In this document: piece by piece, positions 42,358 through 51,008 of the stretch
Layout: each line of letters starts with the position of its first letter
Numbering within the stretch: the stretch's first letter is position 1
DNA from: JAQVXR01 sp050945755
GTDB lineage: Bacteria; Bacillota; Dehalobacteriia; Dehalobacteriales; Dehalobacteriaceae
Direction of reading: 5' to 3'
Length of the DNA stretch: 63,690 nucleotides
Assembly (NCBI GenBank): GCA_050945755.1
Contig: JBMNTN010000006.1
Span: 1-63,690, forward strand
Made by a program: the position numbers and the translations under genes
The notes under the pieces: generated by a model
Told to the model about the DNA's origin: nothing
The model's input: the letters and a program-made list of their open reading frames with translations, nothing else
The model's database searches: none

Positions 42358-43707
42358 TTAATTGTTTTCTTGAGAAATCTTATCAAAAAACAATTTGGTT
42401 TCCGCCACAATCACTCCGCTTAAACCTAGCAGCCCAATTAAGTTGGGAACAGCCATCAGCCCATTCATAATGTCGGCAATTCCCCAAACCAGATCCAACT
42501 TCATGATACTGCCGATAAATACAATAATCACAAAAAGAATTCGATAAGGTAAAATTAGTTTTAAGCCAAAGAGATACTCCATGCATTTTTCCCCGTAGTA
42601 ACTCCAGCCCAAAATAGTCGAATAGGCAAAGAATATTATCCCAAAGGAAACGATAAAACCTCCCCAATCGCCTGGCAGCCCGGAGCCAAAGGCCAGTCTG
42701 GTCATTTCCACGCCTTCTTTCCCGGATGCCCAGGCTCCTGTAACAACAAGCACTAAGCCGGTCATGGAACAAACGATAATAGTATCCAAAAAGGTTCCGG
42801 TCATAGAGACCAGTGCCTGCCTCACTGGGTAATCGGTTTTCGCCGCTGCCGCAGCAATCGGAGCACTACCCAGACCAGACTCATTGGAAAAAACCCCCCG
42901 GGCAACACCCATTTGAATCGCCTGTTTAATTGTCGCACCAAGAAATCCGCCTACAGCAGCATGTCCGGTAAAAGCAGACTCAAAAATTAAACCCAGTGCC
43001 GAAGGAATTGCTTTAACATTAATCAGCAGAATAACTAAAGCACCGGCTACATATATAACAGCCATGATAGGTACCACCCATTCGGAAACCCGGCCGATAC
43101 TTTTAATTCCGCCTAAGGTTACCACCCCAACACAGAGAGCAAGAATAATCCCGGCCATAGGCAGTGGCAGATTAAATGTATCTTTCAGTGCCCCAGCCAC
43201 TGAATTTGACTGCACCATATTGCCAATGCCAAAAGCGGCAATCGCACCGAAAACCGCAAATAATACGCCGAGCCATTTCATCTTTAAGCCCCGCTCTAAA
43301 TAATACATCGGGCCTCCTGCCATTTCCCCTTTATCATCAACAATTCGGTATTTTACAGCAAGTACAGCCTCTCCATATTTCGTCGCCATCCCCACCAGTG
43401 CTGTAACCCACATCCAAAATACAGCTCCAGGTCCGCCGGCAAAAACAGCGGTGGCCACTCCCACAATATTACCTGTTCCAATAGTAGCGGCAAGGGCAGT
43501 CATCAAAGCCTGAAAATGCGTAATGTCCCCGGCTTCACCCTTGCTTTCTGAACGGGTAAAGACCATTTTTAGGGCAAGAGGAAGCTTGCGAAAAGATAAA
43601 AACCGTAATCTGAGGGTTAAGAATAATCCAGTTCCTACCAGCAGCACCAACAAGGGGACTCCCCAAACAAAGTTATCCACTATTTTTACTAATTCGGCAA
43701 AGGTCAC
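42358..43707 (-). CDS. AGCS-family sodium:alanine/glycine symporter
   Basis: A 449-residue, about 11-helix transporter of the alanine/glycine:cation symporter family. Marks are QALMTALAATIGTGNIVGVATA near residue 65-86, GGPGAVFWMWVTALVGMATKYGEAVLAVKYR in two parts near 91-121, GGPMYYLERGL near 131 and GVARGVFSNESGLGSAPIAAAAA near 268-290. A tandem glycine riboswitch in the leader indicates that glycine is a substrate or signal; with excess glycine it could supply the cleavage system. GTG start at 43707 after AGGAGGAATGACAT. Monocistronic. Confidence 0.93.
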   Translation of the reverse strand: MTFAELVKIVDNFVWGVPLLVLLVGTGLFLTLRLRFLSFRKLPLALKMVFTRSESKGEAGDITHFQALMTALAATIGTGNIVGVATAVFAGGPGAVFWMWVTALVGMATKYGEAVLAVKYRIVDDKGEMAGGPMYYLERGLKMKWLGVLFAVFGAIAAFGIGNMVQSNSVAGALKDTFNLPLPMAGIILALCVGVVTLGGIKSIGRVSEWVVPIMAVIYVAGALVILLINVKAIPSALGLIFESAFTGHAAVGGFLGATIKQAIQMGVARGVFSNESGLGSAPIAAAAAKTDYPVRQALVSMTGTFLDTIIVCSMTGLVLVVTGAWASGKEGVEMTRLAFGSGLPGDWGGFIVSFGIIFFAYSTILGWSYYGEKCMEYLFGLKLILPYRILFVIIVFIGSIMKLDLVWGIADIMNGLMAVPNLIGLLGLSGVIVAETKLFFDKISQENN

Positions 43708-43934
43708 ATGTCATTCCTCCTGTTAATTTTGATCAGGTTCACCAAACGGAAAGACTTATATTCTGAATACCCCTCCTTTAAATGCACAACCCTGGCCTTG
43801 ATAAGCTAAAGAAACCTGGATTGCATCTAGTTCCTGACGCAGGCGTGTCGGAATTTCGCGCATTATGCTTGTTACAGTGCGTAGAAATTCCAGTCCTTTA
43901 GGGGAAGCCCTCGTCGCACTTATCCTGATAGTAT

Positions 43935-43963
43935 AAAAAAACAAGCTCAAATAATTGAACTTG
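43935..43963 (-). terminator. Expression-platform terminator of the glycine riboswitch
   Basis: Minus strand CAAGTTCAA and TTGAGCTTG (one G-U pair), four-base loop, seven T residues. It lies just past the second aptamer and about 230 bases before the symporter start, as expected for transcriptional control. The stretch 43708-43934 between it and the gene holds no element I recognise. Confidence 0.8.
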
Positions 43964-43999
43964 GTTTTAAAACAAATGAAAACATCCGGTCTTACAACC

Positions 44000-44168
44000 G
44001 GCGTGCCTTCCCCTGTCCTTTTGCCTGAGAGAATTAATCCTTCGGCGCCTGGAACCAACCAAGTCTCTCCAGAGGTTCGTCCGGTAACAGTCATAAACCT
44101 GAGAGATTCAAAAACACCTGGCAGAGTATTTTCTTGCCCCTTCGGCGACCGAAGTCTTCTCCTGTTAC
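44000..44168 (-). promoter_or_regulatory. Tandem glycine riboswitch
   Basis: Two aptamers on the minus strand. The first has GGAGAAGAC, then CGCCGAAGGGGCAAG and CTCTGCCAGG, closing with CTCTCAGG. The second has CTGGAGAGAC, then GGCGCCGAAGG, CTCTCAGGCAAAAGGACAG. GCCGAAGG and CTCTCAGG with AAAGGACAG are the conserved gcvT-type motifs. It leads to a terminator and the AGCS symporter. Glycine-bound tandem switches usually turn genes on. Confidence 0.93.
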
Positions 44169-44312
44169 CTTCATCCGTACTGCTATTTTGTTTTTAGAAC
44201 TCCAAAGGATTCTTTATAAACCGGGAAATTCCTTCTTTTTTCGATAAGTTTTTTGCAAATATATTGCTAATATTTTAGTTTTCTGATCAGCCTATTTTGT
44301 TTAGCTCCACAG

Positions 44313-45407
44313 CTAACTTAGACAATCTATAAAGCCTTTTAATTGGGGGTCCTTTATTCCCTTATGTTGAACCAACACTTTAAAAGTGCCGCCCATCCCT
44401 TCCGGACTTACCAACTGCTGAACAGCCAAAGCTTTTTTATCGTCCCCCTGAGCCGCCCGGATAATCCCCAGATTAAACAAAAAATGCATCTGATTGGTAA
44501 ATCCGGTAGTAATAAGACTGGCATCTTCTCCCCAAATCTTAAGGGCAGTAAAATTAACATGAGCTGTGATATCCTGCCGACCCACATTTACATAAGGATT
44601 ATCCCCCGCCTGGTGCCGATAATAACACATGATCGTTCCGTCCTGGCGGACAGGATGATATAAAAGGGGAGCCTCATAGCCATAGTCGATAGTAAGCACA
44701 AACCCCCGATCAAGGCTCTCTGCCACTTCTTTAAGCCAGTCAAGGGCCGCCAAATTTACTTCCGCCCGCTGTCCATCACGCAATTTTATATTTAAACGAT
44801 TGAAATAGTCCTTGAGCTGGGGCGTGGACGGCTCATTTAAAATCTCGTAAAACTCATTGTCCTTTAAATCAACATATACTTCTTTCAGTTCGGTACCAAC
44901 CTGCTTGACAATATGTACTGGGAAAGCATCTACCAATTCATTGCTGATTACACAGCCGCAAAAAGGTTTATCCACTTCTTTTACACTGTCCAGCCATTTT
45001 ATCTTCCCCTGGAAGCCCGCTTCCCCTTCCAACAAATCCCGCTGCTTTTGTTTTAACCCAGGTCCCACTTCTATAATGTAATAACTGGTTCCCTCAAAAA
45101 GCCTTAGATATTTTTTCTTTAAGCTATTAAGAATATCCAGAGCTAAAAAACCACGCCCAGCACCAAATTCTACAATGTTAAATTCCTGCTCTCCCAAAAT
45201 ATCAGCCATCTGAGACAATTGTTCCGCCAGCATTTCTCCAAATACCGGGTTAACGTGGACACTGGTGTAATAATCGCCTTCCCTGCCGATAATTTCTCGA
45301 TGAGAAGTATAATATCCCAGCTCCGGATAATACAAAGCAAGCTCCATGAACCGGGCAAACGTCAACGGCCCTTTTTGCCGAATAATATTCTTAATTGTAT
45401 TTTCCAA
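44313..45407 (-). CDS. SAM-dependent methyltransferase, MidA/NDUFAF7-like (DUF185)
   Basis: A 364-residue protein of the DUF185 group. It shows GPLTFARFMELALYYPELGYYT split near residues 12-33, the SAM-binding FNIVEFGAGRGFLALDIL near 80, and ISNELVDAFPVHIV near 155. The mitochondrial relative methylates an arginine in complex I; targets in anaerobic bacteria are unknown and no complex I genes are here. TTG at 45407 is chosen, six bases after AGGAGG; another in-frame TTG overlaps that site. It stands alone. The 45408-45659 spacer shows nothing recognisable. Confidence 0.87.
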   Translation of the reverse strand: MENTIKNIIRQKGPLTFARFMELALYYPELGYYTSHREIIGREGDYYTSVHVNPVFGEMLAEQLSQMADILGEQEFNIVEFGAGRGFLALDILNSLKKKYLRLFEGTSYYIIEVGPGLKQKQRDLLEGEAGFQGKIKWLDSVKEVDKPFCGCVISNELVDAFPVHIVKQVGTELKEVYVDLKDNEFYEILNEPSTPQLKDYFNRLNIKLRDGQRAEVNLAALDWLKEVAESLDRGFVLTIDYGYEAPLLYHPVRQDGTIMCYYRHQAGDNPYVNVGRQDITAHVNFTALKIWGEDASLITTGFTNQMHFLFNLGIIRAAQGDDKKALAVQQLVSPEGMGGTFKVLVQHKGIKDPQLKGFIDCLS

Positions 45408-45659
45408 AATAGACCTCCTCAAAATAATAATTATTTATATTGTTTAAAACCACCTCTGTTTGCATAAGTGAACCTCGTTTACGAGAAACTAACATAGTCT
45501 AAATATTATTATTCCCGCGTTGATAAACTTGAATAAATAAGCAACTTGCTCTGCTTAGTACCAGATAAAATTTAAATTTGTCATCATTTAATCGCTCGCC
45601 AAAAGGCAGCGCCTTCCGATGACTTTGATAAATTCCAGATCAGCCAGGAGGTAAATTCA

Positions 45660-45830
45660 ATGAACAAAAATTTTGGGATGCCGGATAATGCTGTTCGCTC
45701 ATACAAATGTGCTCGGTGTGGAAACATGTTTGAAGCAGAACCCCGGATAGCATCCACCTGTCCAATTTGCGGCTACTCATGCAGCGAAAACCTGTGCAAC
45801 GAGGTAGACGCGTCAGATGAAGGGTATTAA
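45660..45830 (+). CDS. Small zinc-ribbon protein
   Basis: A 56-residue protein, ATG at 45660 after AGGAGG. It has YKCARCGNMF (residues 15-24) and STCPICGYSCSENLC (32-46), so two CxxC pairs, 14 residues apart between the pairs, in a rubredoxin/FmdB-like zinc-ribbon arrangement, plus two extra cysteines (C41, C46). The tail is acidic (NEVDASDEGY). No named family is recognised. A strong terminator begins 20 bases after the stop, so the gene looks like an independent transcription unit. Confidence 0.8.
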   Translation: MNKNFGMPDNAVRSYKCARCGNMFEAEPRIASTCPICGYSCSENLCNEVDASDEGY

Positions 45831-45850
45831 GAAATCCCGCAAACTCCTTA

Positions 45851-45874
45851 CGCACAGCACCAGCTGTGCTTTTT
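45851..45874 (+). terminator. Terminator of the zinc-ribbon gene
   Basis: GCACAGC and GCTGTGC arms with a four-base loop and six T residues. In the 421-base gap from 45831 to 46252 the only other signal seen is the PurBox-like site. Confidence 0.9.
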
Positions 45875-46059
45875 TCACAATATTCACTCTTCCATCACTA
45901 TAAAAGGGAACTATAAAAAGGTCAAGTACAGTCTCAAACCATGTCTTGCCCCCCATTCTTAATAGTTTAACCATCCTTTTATTCCAAATCAAAAATCTCC
46001 TCAACAATTCAGTACCAACCCTTACCTTTGTTTTTTACTAAATAAAATATTTAAATAAA

Positions 46060-46102
46060 TTTGCCGAACATTAGCTCTTGTCTTTAAAAAATCTTTCGTA
46101 TT
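46060..46102 (+). promoter_or_regulatory. PurBox-like site ahead of the purine importer operon
   Basis: CCGAACATT at 46064-46072 matches the core and right side of the PurR box AWWWCCGAACWWT; the left side is TTTG. An opposite-facing weak half (TTTCGTATTT, at 46094-46103) is about 24 bases further on, near the PurR operator spacing. No guanine riboswitch is present in this leader. Tentative. Confidence 0.4.
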
Positions 46103-46252
46103 TTTTCGAATTAACAGCAGGATTTTTTCTTATCGCATGGAATTAGTTGTTTAATCAAAATCCTTCTCGTATCTCATAAAAACGAATTTACCAGAGTGTT
46201 TCCGATAGATGAGATATAGAGAGAATAAATTTATTAGGAGGTTTATTTCCCG

Positions 46253-47368
46253 ATGAAAGTCAAAAAAACATTGCTGGTTCTGCTGGCCGTAATGCTGGTT
46301 GCAGCACTGGCTGTAGGGTGTGGACAACAGGATAGCGAGCCGCAAACCCCGGCAGACAATTCCCAAGAAGAACCTTTAAAAGTCGGATTTATTTATGTGG
46401 GTCCCATCGGTGATGCCGGCTGGACCTACGCCCATGATTTAGGTGCAGAGTATATGAAAAATGAAATTGGCAATGTGGAGTTAGTAAAAGCTGAATCTGT
46501 TAACGAAAACCCCACCGATGCCGAGCGAGTCTTGAACCAAATGGTAAGTGAAGGCTGTAAAATTATTTTCGCCACAAGTTATGGTTACATGGACAGTGTC
46601 ATCAAAGTAGCGGAACAGAATCCGGAAGTTACCTTCCTCCACTGTTCCGGTTTTAAAACCGCCGATAATGTAGGTACATATTTTGGCCGGATATATCAAC
46701 CCAGATATCTTTCCGGGATTGTTGCCGGAAAAATGACTGAGACTAACACCATCGGTTATGTGGCAGCCCATCCCATTCCGGAAGTTGTCCGCGGGATTAA
46801 TGCCTTTACCTTAGGTGTGCGTTCCGTCAATCCTGATGCTACCGTGAAAGTGGTATGGACCAATACCTGGTACGACCCGGCAAAAGAAAAGGATGCTGCC
46901 AAAAGTCTGTTGGAGGCCGGCGCTGACATCATTGCCCAACACCAAGATACCCCCGGTCCCCAGCAAGCTGCTGAAGAAGCCGGGGTCTACGGCATCAGCT
47001 ATAACAGTGATATGACCGCATTTGCACCAAATGCCGTTTTGACCGGTCCGGTTTGGAACTGGGGCCCCTATTATGTGGAAACCGTTCAGGCTGTGATCGA
47101 CGGCACGTGGAAGTCGGAACAAAAATGGTATTCCATGGCCGATGGGGTTGTTGACCTTGCTCCTTTCGCTTCCTTTGTACCTGAAGATGTAAAACAACTG
47201 GTTGCTGAGAAAAAAGCTCTGATTGACAGTGGTGAATGGGATGTTTTCGATGGCCCAATTAAGGCTCAAGACGGGACAGTAAAAGTGCCTGAGGGGCAAA
47301 GCTTAAGTGACGACGAGAAACTTAATCTTGATTGGTTTGTGGAAGGCGTGGAAGGTTCGGTCGAATAA
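46253..47368 (+). CDS. BMP-family substrate-binding lipoprotein (purine nucleoside type)
   Basis: A 371-residue lipoprotein. The signal peptide ends in the lipobox AVGC with Cys23 as lipid attachment, followed by a flexible acidic linker. The mature part has the BMP/PnrA fold: KVGFIYVGPIGDAGWTYAHD near residue 43-62, FLHCSGFKTADNVGTYFGRIYQPRYLSG near 128-155 in parts, and GADIIAQHQDTPGPQQAA near 222. PnrA and the NupN/RnsB proteins bind purine nucleosides, and xpt at the end of the operon supports that use. AGGAGG lies 11 bases before the ATG. Confidence 0.92.
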   Translation: MKVKKTLLVLLAVMLVAALAVGCGQQDSEPQTPADNSQEEPLKVGFIYVGPIGDAGWTYAHDLGAEYMKNEIGNVELVKAESVNENPTDAERVLNQMVSEGCKIIFATSYGYMDSVIKVAEQNPEVTFLHCSGFKTADNVGTYFGRIYQPRYLSGIVAGKMTETNTIGYVAAHPIPEVVRGINAFTLGVRSVNPDATVKVVWTNTWYDPAKEKDAAKSLLEAGADIIAQHQDTPGPQQAAEEAGVYGISYNSDMTAFAPNAVLTGPVWNWGPYYVETVQAVIDGTWKSEQKWYSMADGVVDLAPFASFVPEDVKQLVAEKKALIDSGEWDVFDGPIKAQDGTVKVPEGQSLSDDEKLNLDWFVEGVEGSVE

Positions 47369-47394
47369 TTATTATCAGAACTAAAAAAGCTGTA

Positions 47395-47431
47395 AATCTT
47401 TGGCTGCCGGTTTTCCTGGCAGCCAAAGATT
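47395..47431 (+). terminator. Intra-operon hairpin after the lipoprotein gene
   Basis: AATCTTTGGCTGCC and GGCAGCCAAAGATT, 14 pairs, nine-base loop, followed by ATTATTTT. It lies between the binding-protein and ATPase genes and would lower or protect mRNA so that the binding protein is made in excess. Confidence 0.75.
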
Positions 47432-47452
47432 ATTATTTTGGGGGATGAAACA

Positions 47453-48973
47453 ATGACGCACCCTGTAATCGTAAAAATGAACAAAATCACTAAACATTTT
47501 CCTGGGGTTGCCGCAAATACTGATGTCAATATAGAAGTACAGGCGGGGGAAATTCATGCCCTTTTAGGAGAAAACGGTGCCGGTAAAAGCACTTTAATGA
47601 GTATTTTAACCGGCCTGTACCGGCCTGACAGCGGTGAAATTTATATTAAAGGAAAACAGGTAAATTTTAAATCGCCAAAAGATGCCATCTTAGCCGGAAT
47701 CGGTATGGTACACCAACATTTCCGATTGGTCCGGCCACTGACCGTAGCAGAAAACATTATTTTGGGTTCCCACAGCACCTCTTTCTGGTTGAACAAGAAA
47801 AAAATCAATGAAGAAATTAAATCACTTTCTGAACAATACGGTTTAGCGGTAGATCCTCAGGCAAAAATCTGGCAATTATCTGTAGGAGAACAGCAGCGTG
47901 TAGAAATTATTAAAATTCTTTACCGGGGATCGGATATTTTAATTTTAGACGAGCCTACTGCAGTTTTAACTCCACAGGAATCCAAAGATCTTTTTGCTAC
48001 CCTCCGGCACATGGCCAATGCCGGTAAAGCGATTATCGTAATTACTCATAAAATGCAGGAGGTAATGGATGCTGCCGACCGGGTAACGGTACTGCGGGGC
48101 GGTAAGTCCGTAGCAACCCTGGAAAAAGCAAAAACGACCCGAGAAAAACTTGCTCACATGATGGTTGGACATGATATTTCCTTTAATAAAAACAGGCGGT
48201 TTTCTATTTCAGGAAACACCATTATTAAGTTGGAAAATATCCGGGCATTAAATGACAAAGGGTTACCCGGTTTAGAGGATATAACACTTCATATTAACGC
48301 GGGGGAAATTTTAGGTATTGCCGGAGTAGCGGGCAACGGGCAAAGAGAACTGGTTGAGGTGATAACCGGTTTACGACCTACTACCCATGGTAAAATTCTA
48401 ATTAATGAAAAAGACTTTACCGGTGCTTCACCGGAAAAATTTATTGAGGCAGGTATTTCCCATGTTCCGGAGGATCGCTTAGGCATGGGCTTAGTGCCAA
48501 ACCTCAGTACTGTTGACAATATTATTTTAAAACAATATCGCCGCCAAGAAGGCTGGCTGATAAATTATAAGCCTTTACGGGCTAAAGCCAAAGAAATTAT
48601 TGAACAGTTTGACGTAAGAACCACAACTATTGATGCTCCTGTCAAACTTATGTCCGGGGGTAATTTGCAAAAACTGCTCCTTGCCCGGGAAATATCTACC
48701 AATCCCCGTTTGATTGTGGCCGTTTACCCGGTAAGAGGATTGGATATTGGGGCAACCGAAGCAGTCCGCTCCCTTCTATTAAAGCAAAAAATGGCAGGCA
48801 CAGGAATACTGTTAATTTCCGAGGATCTGGACGAAATACTCAGTCTCTCCGACCGAATTATAGTTCTCTTTGAAGGTAAAATTATGGCAGAAAAACTTCC
48901 TGAGAATACTACCAAAGAGTCCTTGGGATTATTGATGACGGGAACCCAACCACTCCAGGAGGGCATTGCATAA
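47453..48973 (+). CDS. ABC transporter ATPase, two nucleotide-binding domains (NupO type)
   Basis: A 506-residue duplicated ATPase. Domain 1: Walker A LLGENGAGKSTLMS near residue 37, LSVGEQQRVEI signature near 143, Walker B ILILDEPTAVLT near 162. Domain 2 is degenerate as usual in this family: GVAGNGQRELVEV replaces Walker A near 290, LMSGGNLQKLLLAREI near 398 and VAVYPVRGLDIGA near 423. It powers the importer with the two permeases that follow. ATG at 47453 after GGGGGATGAAACA. The stop overlaps the next start (TAATG). Confidence 0.93.
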   Translation: MTHPVIVKMNKITKHFPGVAANTDVNIEVQAGEIHALLGENGAGKSTLMSILTGLYRPDSGEIYIKGKQVNFKSPKDAILAGIGMVHQHFRLVRPLTVAENIILGSHSTSFWLNKKKINEEIKSLSEQYGLAVDPQAKIWQLSVGEQQRVEIIKILYRGSDILILDEPTAVLTPQESKDLFATLRHMANAGKAIIVITHKMQEVMDAADRVTVLRGGKSVATLEKAKTTREKLAHMMVGHDISFNKNRRFSISGNTIIKLENIRALNDKGLPGLEDITLHINAGEILGIAGVAGNGQRELVEVITGLRPTTHGKILINEKDFTGASPEKFIEAGISHVPEDRLGMGLVPNLSTVDNIILKQYRRQEGWLINYKPLRAKAKEIIEQFDVRTTTIDAPVKLMSGGNLQKLLLAREISTNPRLIVAVYPVRGLDIGATEAVRSLLLKQKMAGTGILLISEDLDEILSLSDRIIVLFEGKIMAEKLPENTTKESLGLLMTGTQPLQEGIA

Positions 48974-50058
48974 TGAGAATAGAACTAGAAAAAAGAGCCG
49001 CCCCGTCTCGGATGATGTCGGTGGTAATTCCCACGCTATCAATTTTAGTGGCTCTTTTCGTGAGTGGAATCTTTCTTTTTATTTCCGGCTTTAATCCCAT
49101 AAAGGTTTACGCCATGCTTTTCTCCAGTGCTTTCGGCACATCCTATGGCTTAACAGAAAGCATTGTTAAGGCGATTCCATTGATGCTTTGCGGATTGGGA
49201 GTTGCCTTAGCATTTCGCATGCAGTTATGGAATATTGGCGCAGAGGGTCAGTTTTATATGGGAGCGTTTGGAGCAACCTGGGTAGCACTGAACTTTCCAA
49301 CTCTGCCCGCATTTTTAATGATCCCTTTTATGTTTATTATGAGCTTTCTCGCCGGAGGCATCTGGGGACTGCTCCCGGCTATTCCCAGAGCCTACCTAAA
49401 GGTAAATGAAACAATTACTACTCTTTTAATGAATTATATCGCTATATTATGGCTTGATTACTTAGTTTACGGACCCTGGAAGGATCCCGACGGATTTAAT
49501 TTTCCTATGACTGCCCCCTTTACGGAAGGCGCTTTACTCCCTACCCTGGGAAACAGCAGAATCCACTTAGGGCTGTTGTTTGCGCTTGTAGCTGCCGTGA
49601 TAATCTATGTACTAATCCGCTATACCAAGTGGGGTTACCAGGTGCGGGTAATTGGAGAAAGCCCTGCCGCTGCTCGCTACGCCGGCATGAATATTGCCCG
49701 TAACATTTGTTTAGTCTTATTTATCGGCGGCGGGTTGGCCGGAATTGCCGGGATGGCGGAAGTCTCCGGTGTGGCGGGAAGGCTGCAGCACGGATTAAGC
49801 CCGGGTTACGGGTACACCGCTATTATTATCGCTTGGCTGGGTCAACTTCATCCCGCTCTCTTGGCAGTGGTCTCCTTCCTTTTCGGTGGTCTTTTGGTTG
49901 GGGGTTACGCCACTCAGTTAGTAGGACTTCCGGCTGCTACCGTGAATATGATTCAAGGAACAATTCTCTTTTTTGTTCTGGGGGGACAACTGCTGACCAA
50001 TTATGACCTGAAATTTGGTAAAGGAAAGAGTAAACCGACCACAAAGGAGGGTGCATAA
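48973..50058 (+). CDS. ABC transporter permease 1 (NupP type)
   Basis: A 361-residue permease of the BMP-associated (branched-chain amino acid/ribose-like) group with about nine helices. Marks are MLCGLGVALAFRMQLWNIGAEGQFYMGAFGA near residues 71-101 and GESPAAARYAGMNIARN near 227. The hydrophilic GExPxAARYAG loop is the contact for the ATPase. Both ends overlap neighbours by one base (TAATG), so translation is coupled. Together with permease 2 it forms the heterodimeric channel. Confidence 0.92.
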   Translation: MRIELEKRAAPSRMMSVVIPTLSILVALFVSGIFLFISGFNPIKVYAMLFSSAFGTSYGLTESIVKAIPLMLCGLGVALAFRMQLWNIGAEGQFYMGAFGATWVALNFPTLPAFLMIPFMFIMSFLAGGIWGLLPAIPRAYLKVNETITTLLMNYIAILWLDYLVYGPWKDPDGFNFPMTAPFTEGALLPTLGNSRIHLGLLFALVAAVIIYVLIRYTKWGYQVRVIGESPAAARYAGMNIARNICLVLFIGGGLAGIAGMAEVSGVAGRLQHGLSPGYGYTAIIIAWLGQLHPALLAVVSFLFGGLLVGGYATQLVGLPAATVNMIQGTILFFVLGGQLLTNYDLKFGKGKSKPTTKEGA

Positions 50059-50990
50059 TGGAGAATATTTTTCTGGTTTCCATGCTTGCTACAGCAGTAA
50101 CGGCAGGAACTCCCATTCTTCTTGCCTCCTTGGGGGAAATGGTGGCGGAAAAAGCCGGCAATCTTAATCTTGGCGTAGAAGGAATGATGCTGGTCGGTGC
50201 CGTCACAGGGTTTATGATTAATGTCTACGTGCAGAACCCTTGGATAGGAGTACTGGCTGCCATGATTGCCGGAGGAACAACAGCTCTAATTCATGCTTTT
50301 TTGACAATCACCCTCCGGGCTAATCAGGTTGTGAGCGGACTTGCCCTGACTATGTTTGGCACTGGCCTTTCCGGTTTTATGGGAAAATCACTTATTGGCA
50401 TTCCTGCTCCAGCTACATTTAAACCGTTTGGATTTCCCATACTGGGGGAAATTCCTTACCTGGGAAAAATATTTTTTCAACACGATGCCCTTGTTTACCT
50501 TAGCTACCTCTTGGTAATTATTTTAGCCGTGGTTTTATATAAGACACGCTGGGGCTTAAATCTAAAGGCAGTTGGGGAAAATCCGGCAGCAGCAGACGCA
50601 GTTGGAATAAACGTTTCCTTAATTCGTTATATTTCCGTTGTATTTGGCGGAATGCTGGCCGGATTAGGAGGAGCTTATCTATCACTGGCTTATGCTCCCT
50701 CCTGGCTGGAGAACATGACTGCCGGTCGGGGATGGATTGCTGTAGCCCTGGTTATCTTTGCCACCTGGAATCCGATAAAATGCCTGCTTGGCGCTTACAT
50801 TTTTGGTGGGGTAGACGCCTTAGGTTTTCGGATTCAGACCAGAGGAATTGACATCTCGCCCTTCTTTTTGCAGATGCTTCCTTATATATGTACAATTATT
50901 GTCTTGATTCTAATTACGCGCGAAACAAAGTCACACCGGGTTAGTCCGCCTGGTGCCCTTGGGCTCCCTTACGATAGAGAAGAACGCTAA
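50058..50990 (+). CDS. ABC transporter permease 2 (NupQ type)
   Basis: A 310-residue permease paralogous to the previous one. It contains PILLASLGEMVAEKAGNLNLGVEGMMLVGA split near residues 19-49, LRANQVVSGLALTMFGTGLSGF near 91, the ATPase-contact loop GENPAAADAVGINVSLIRY near 177, and GRGWIAVALVIFATWNPIKC near 224. About nine helices. Its start overlaps the preceding stop by one base; xpt begins 18 bases after its stop. Confidence 0.92.
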   Translation: MENIFLVSMLATAVTAGTPILLASLGEMVAEKAGNLNLGVEGMMLVGAVTGFMINVYVQNPWIGVLAAMIAGGTTALIHAFLTITLRANQVVSGLALTMFGTGLSGFMGKSLIGIPAPATFKPFGFPILGEIPYLGKIFFQHDALVYLSYLLVIILAVVLYKTRWGLNLKAVGENPAAADAVGINVSLIRYISVVFGGMLAGLGGAYLSLAYAPSWLENMTAGRGWIAVALVIFATWNPIKCLLGAYIFGGVDALGFRIQTRGIDISPFFLQMLPYICTIIVLILITRETKSHRVSPPGALGLPYDREER

Positions 50991-51008
50991 AAAGAGAGGT
51001 CAGACATC

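Noticed and set aside
43756..44094. A 112-codon minus-strand frame before the symporter
   Set aside because: Its first half is the glycine riboswitch and terminator. The last 35 codons look somewhat protein-like but have no ribosome site.
45813..46007. A 64-codon minus-strand frame
   Set aside because: Overlaps the zinc-ribbon gene end and its terminator; no ribosome site and no recognisable family.
46073..46252. Guanine riboswitch ahead of the nucleoside importer operon
   Set aside because: Looked for because xpt is in the operon; the conserved three-way junction motifs are absent.
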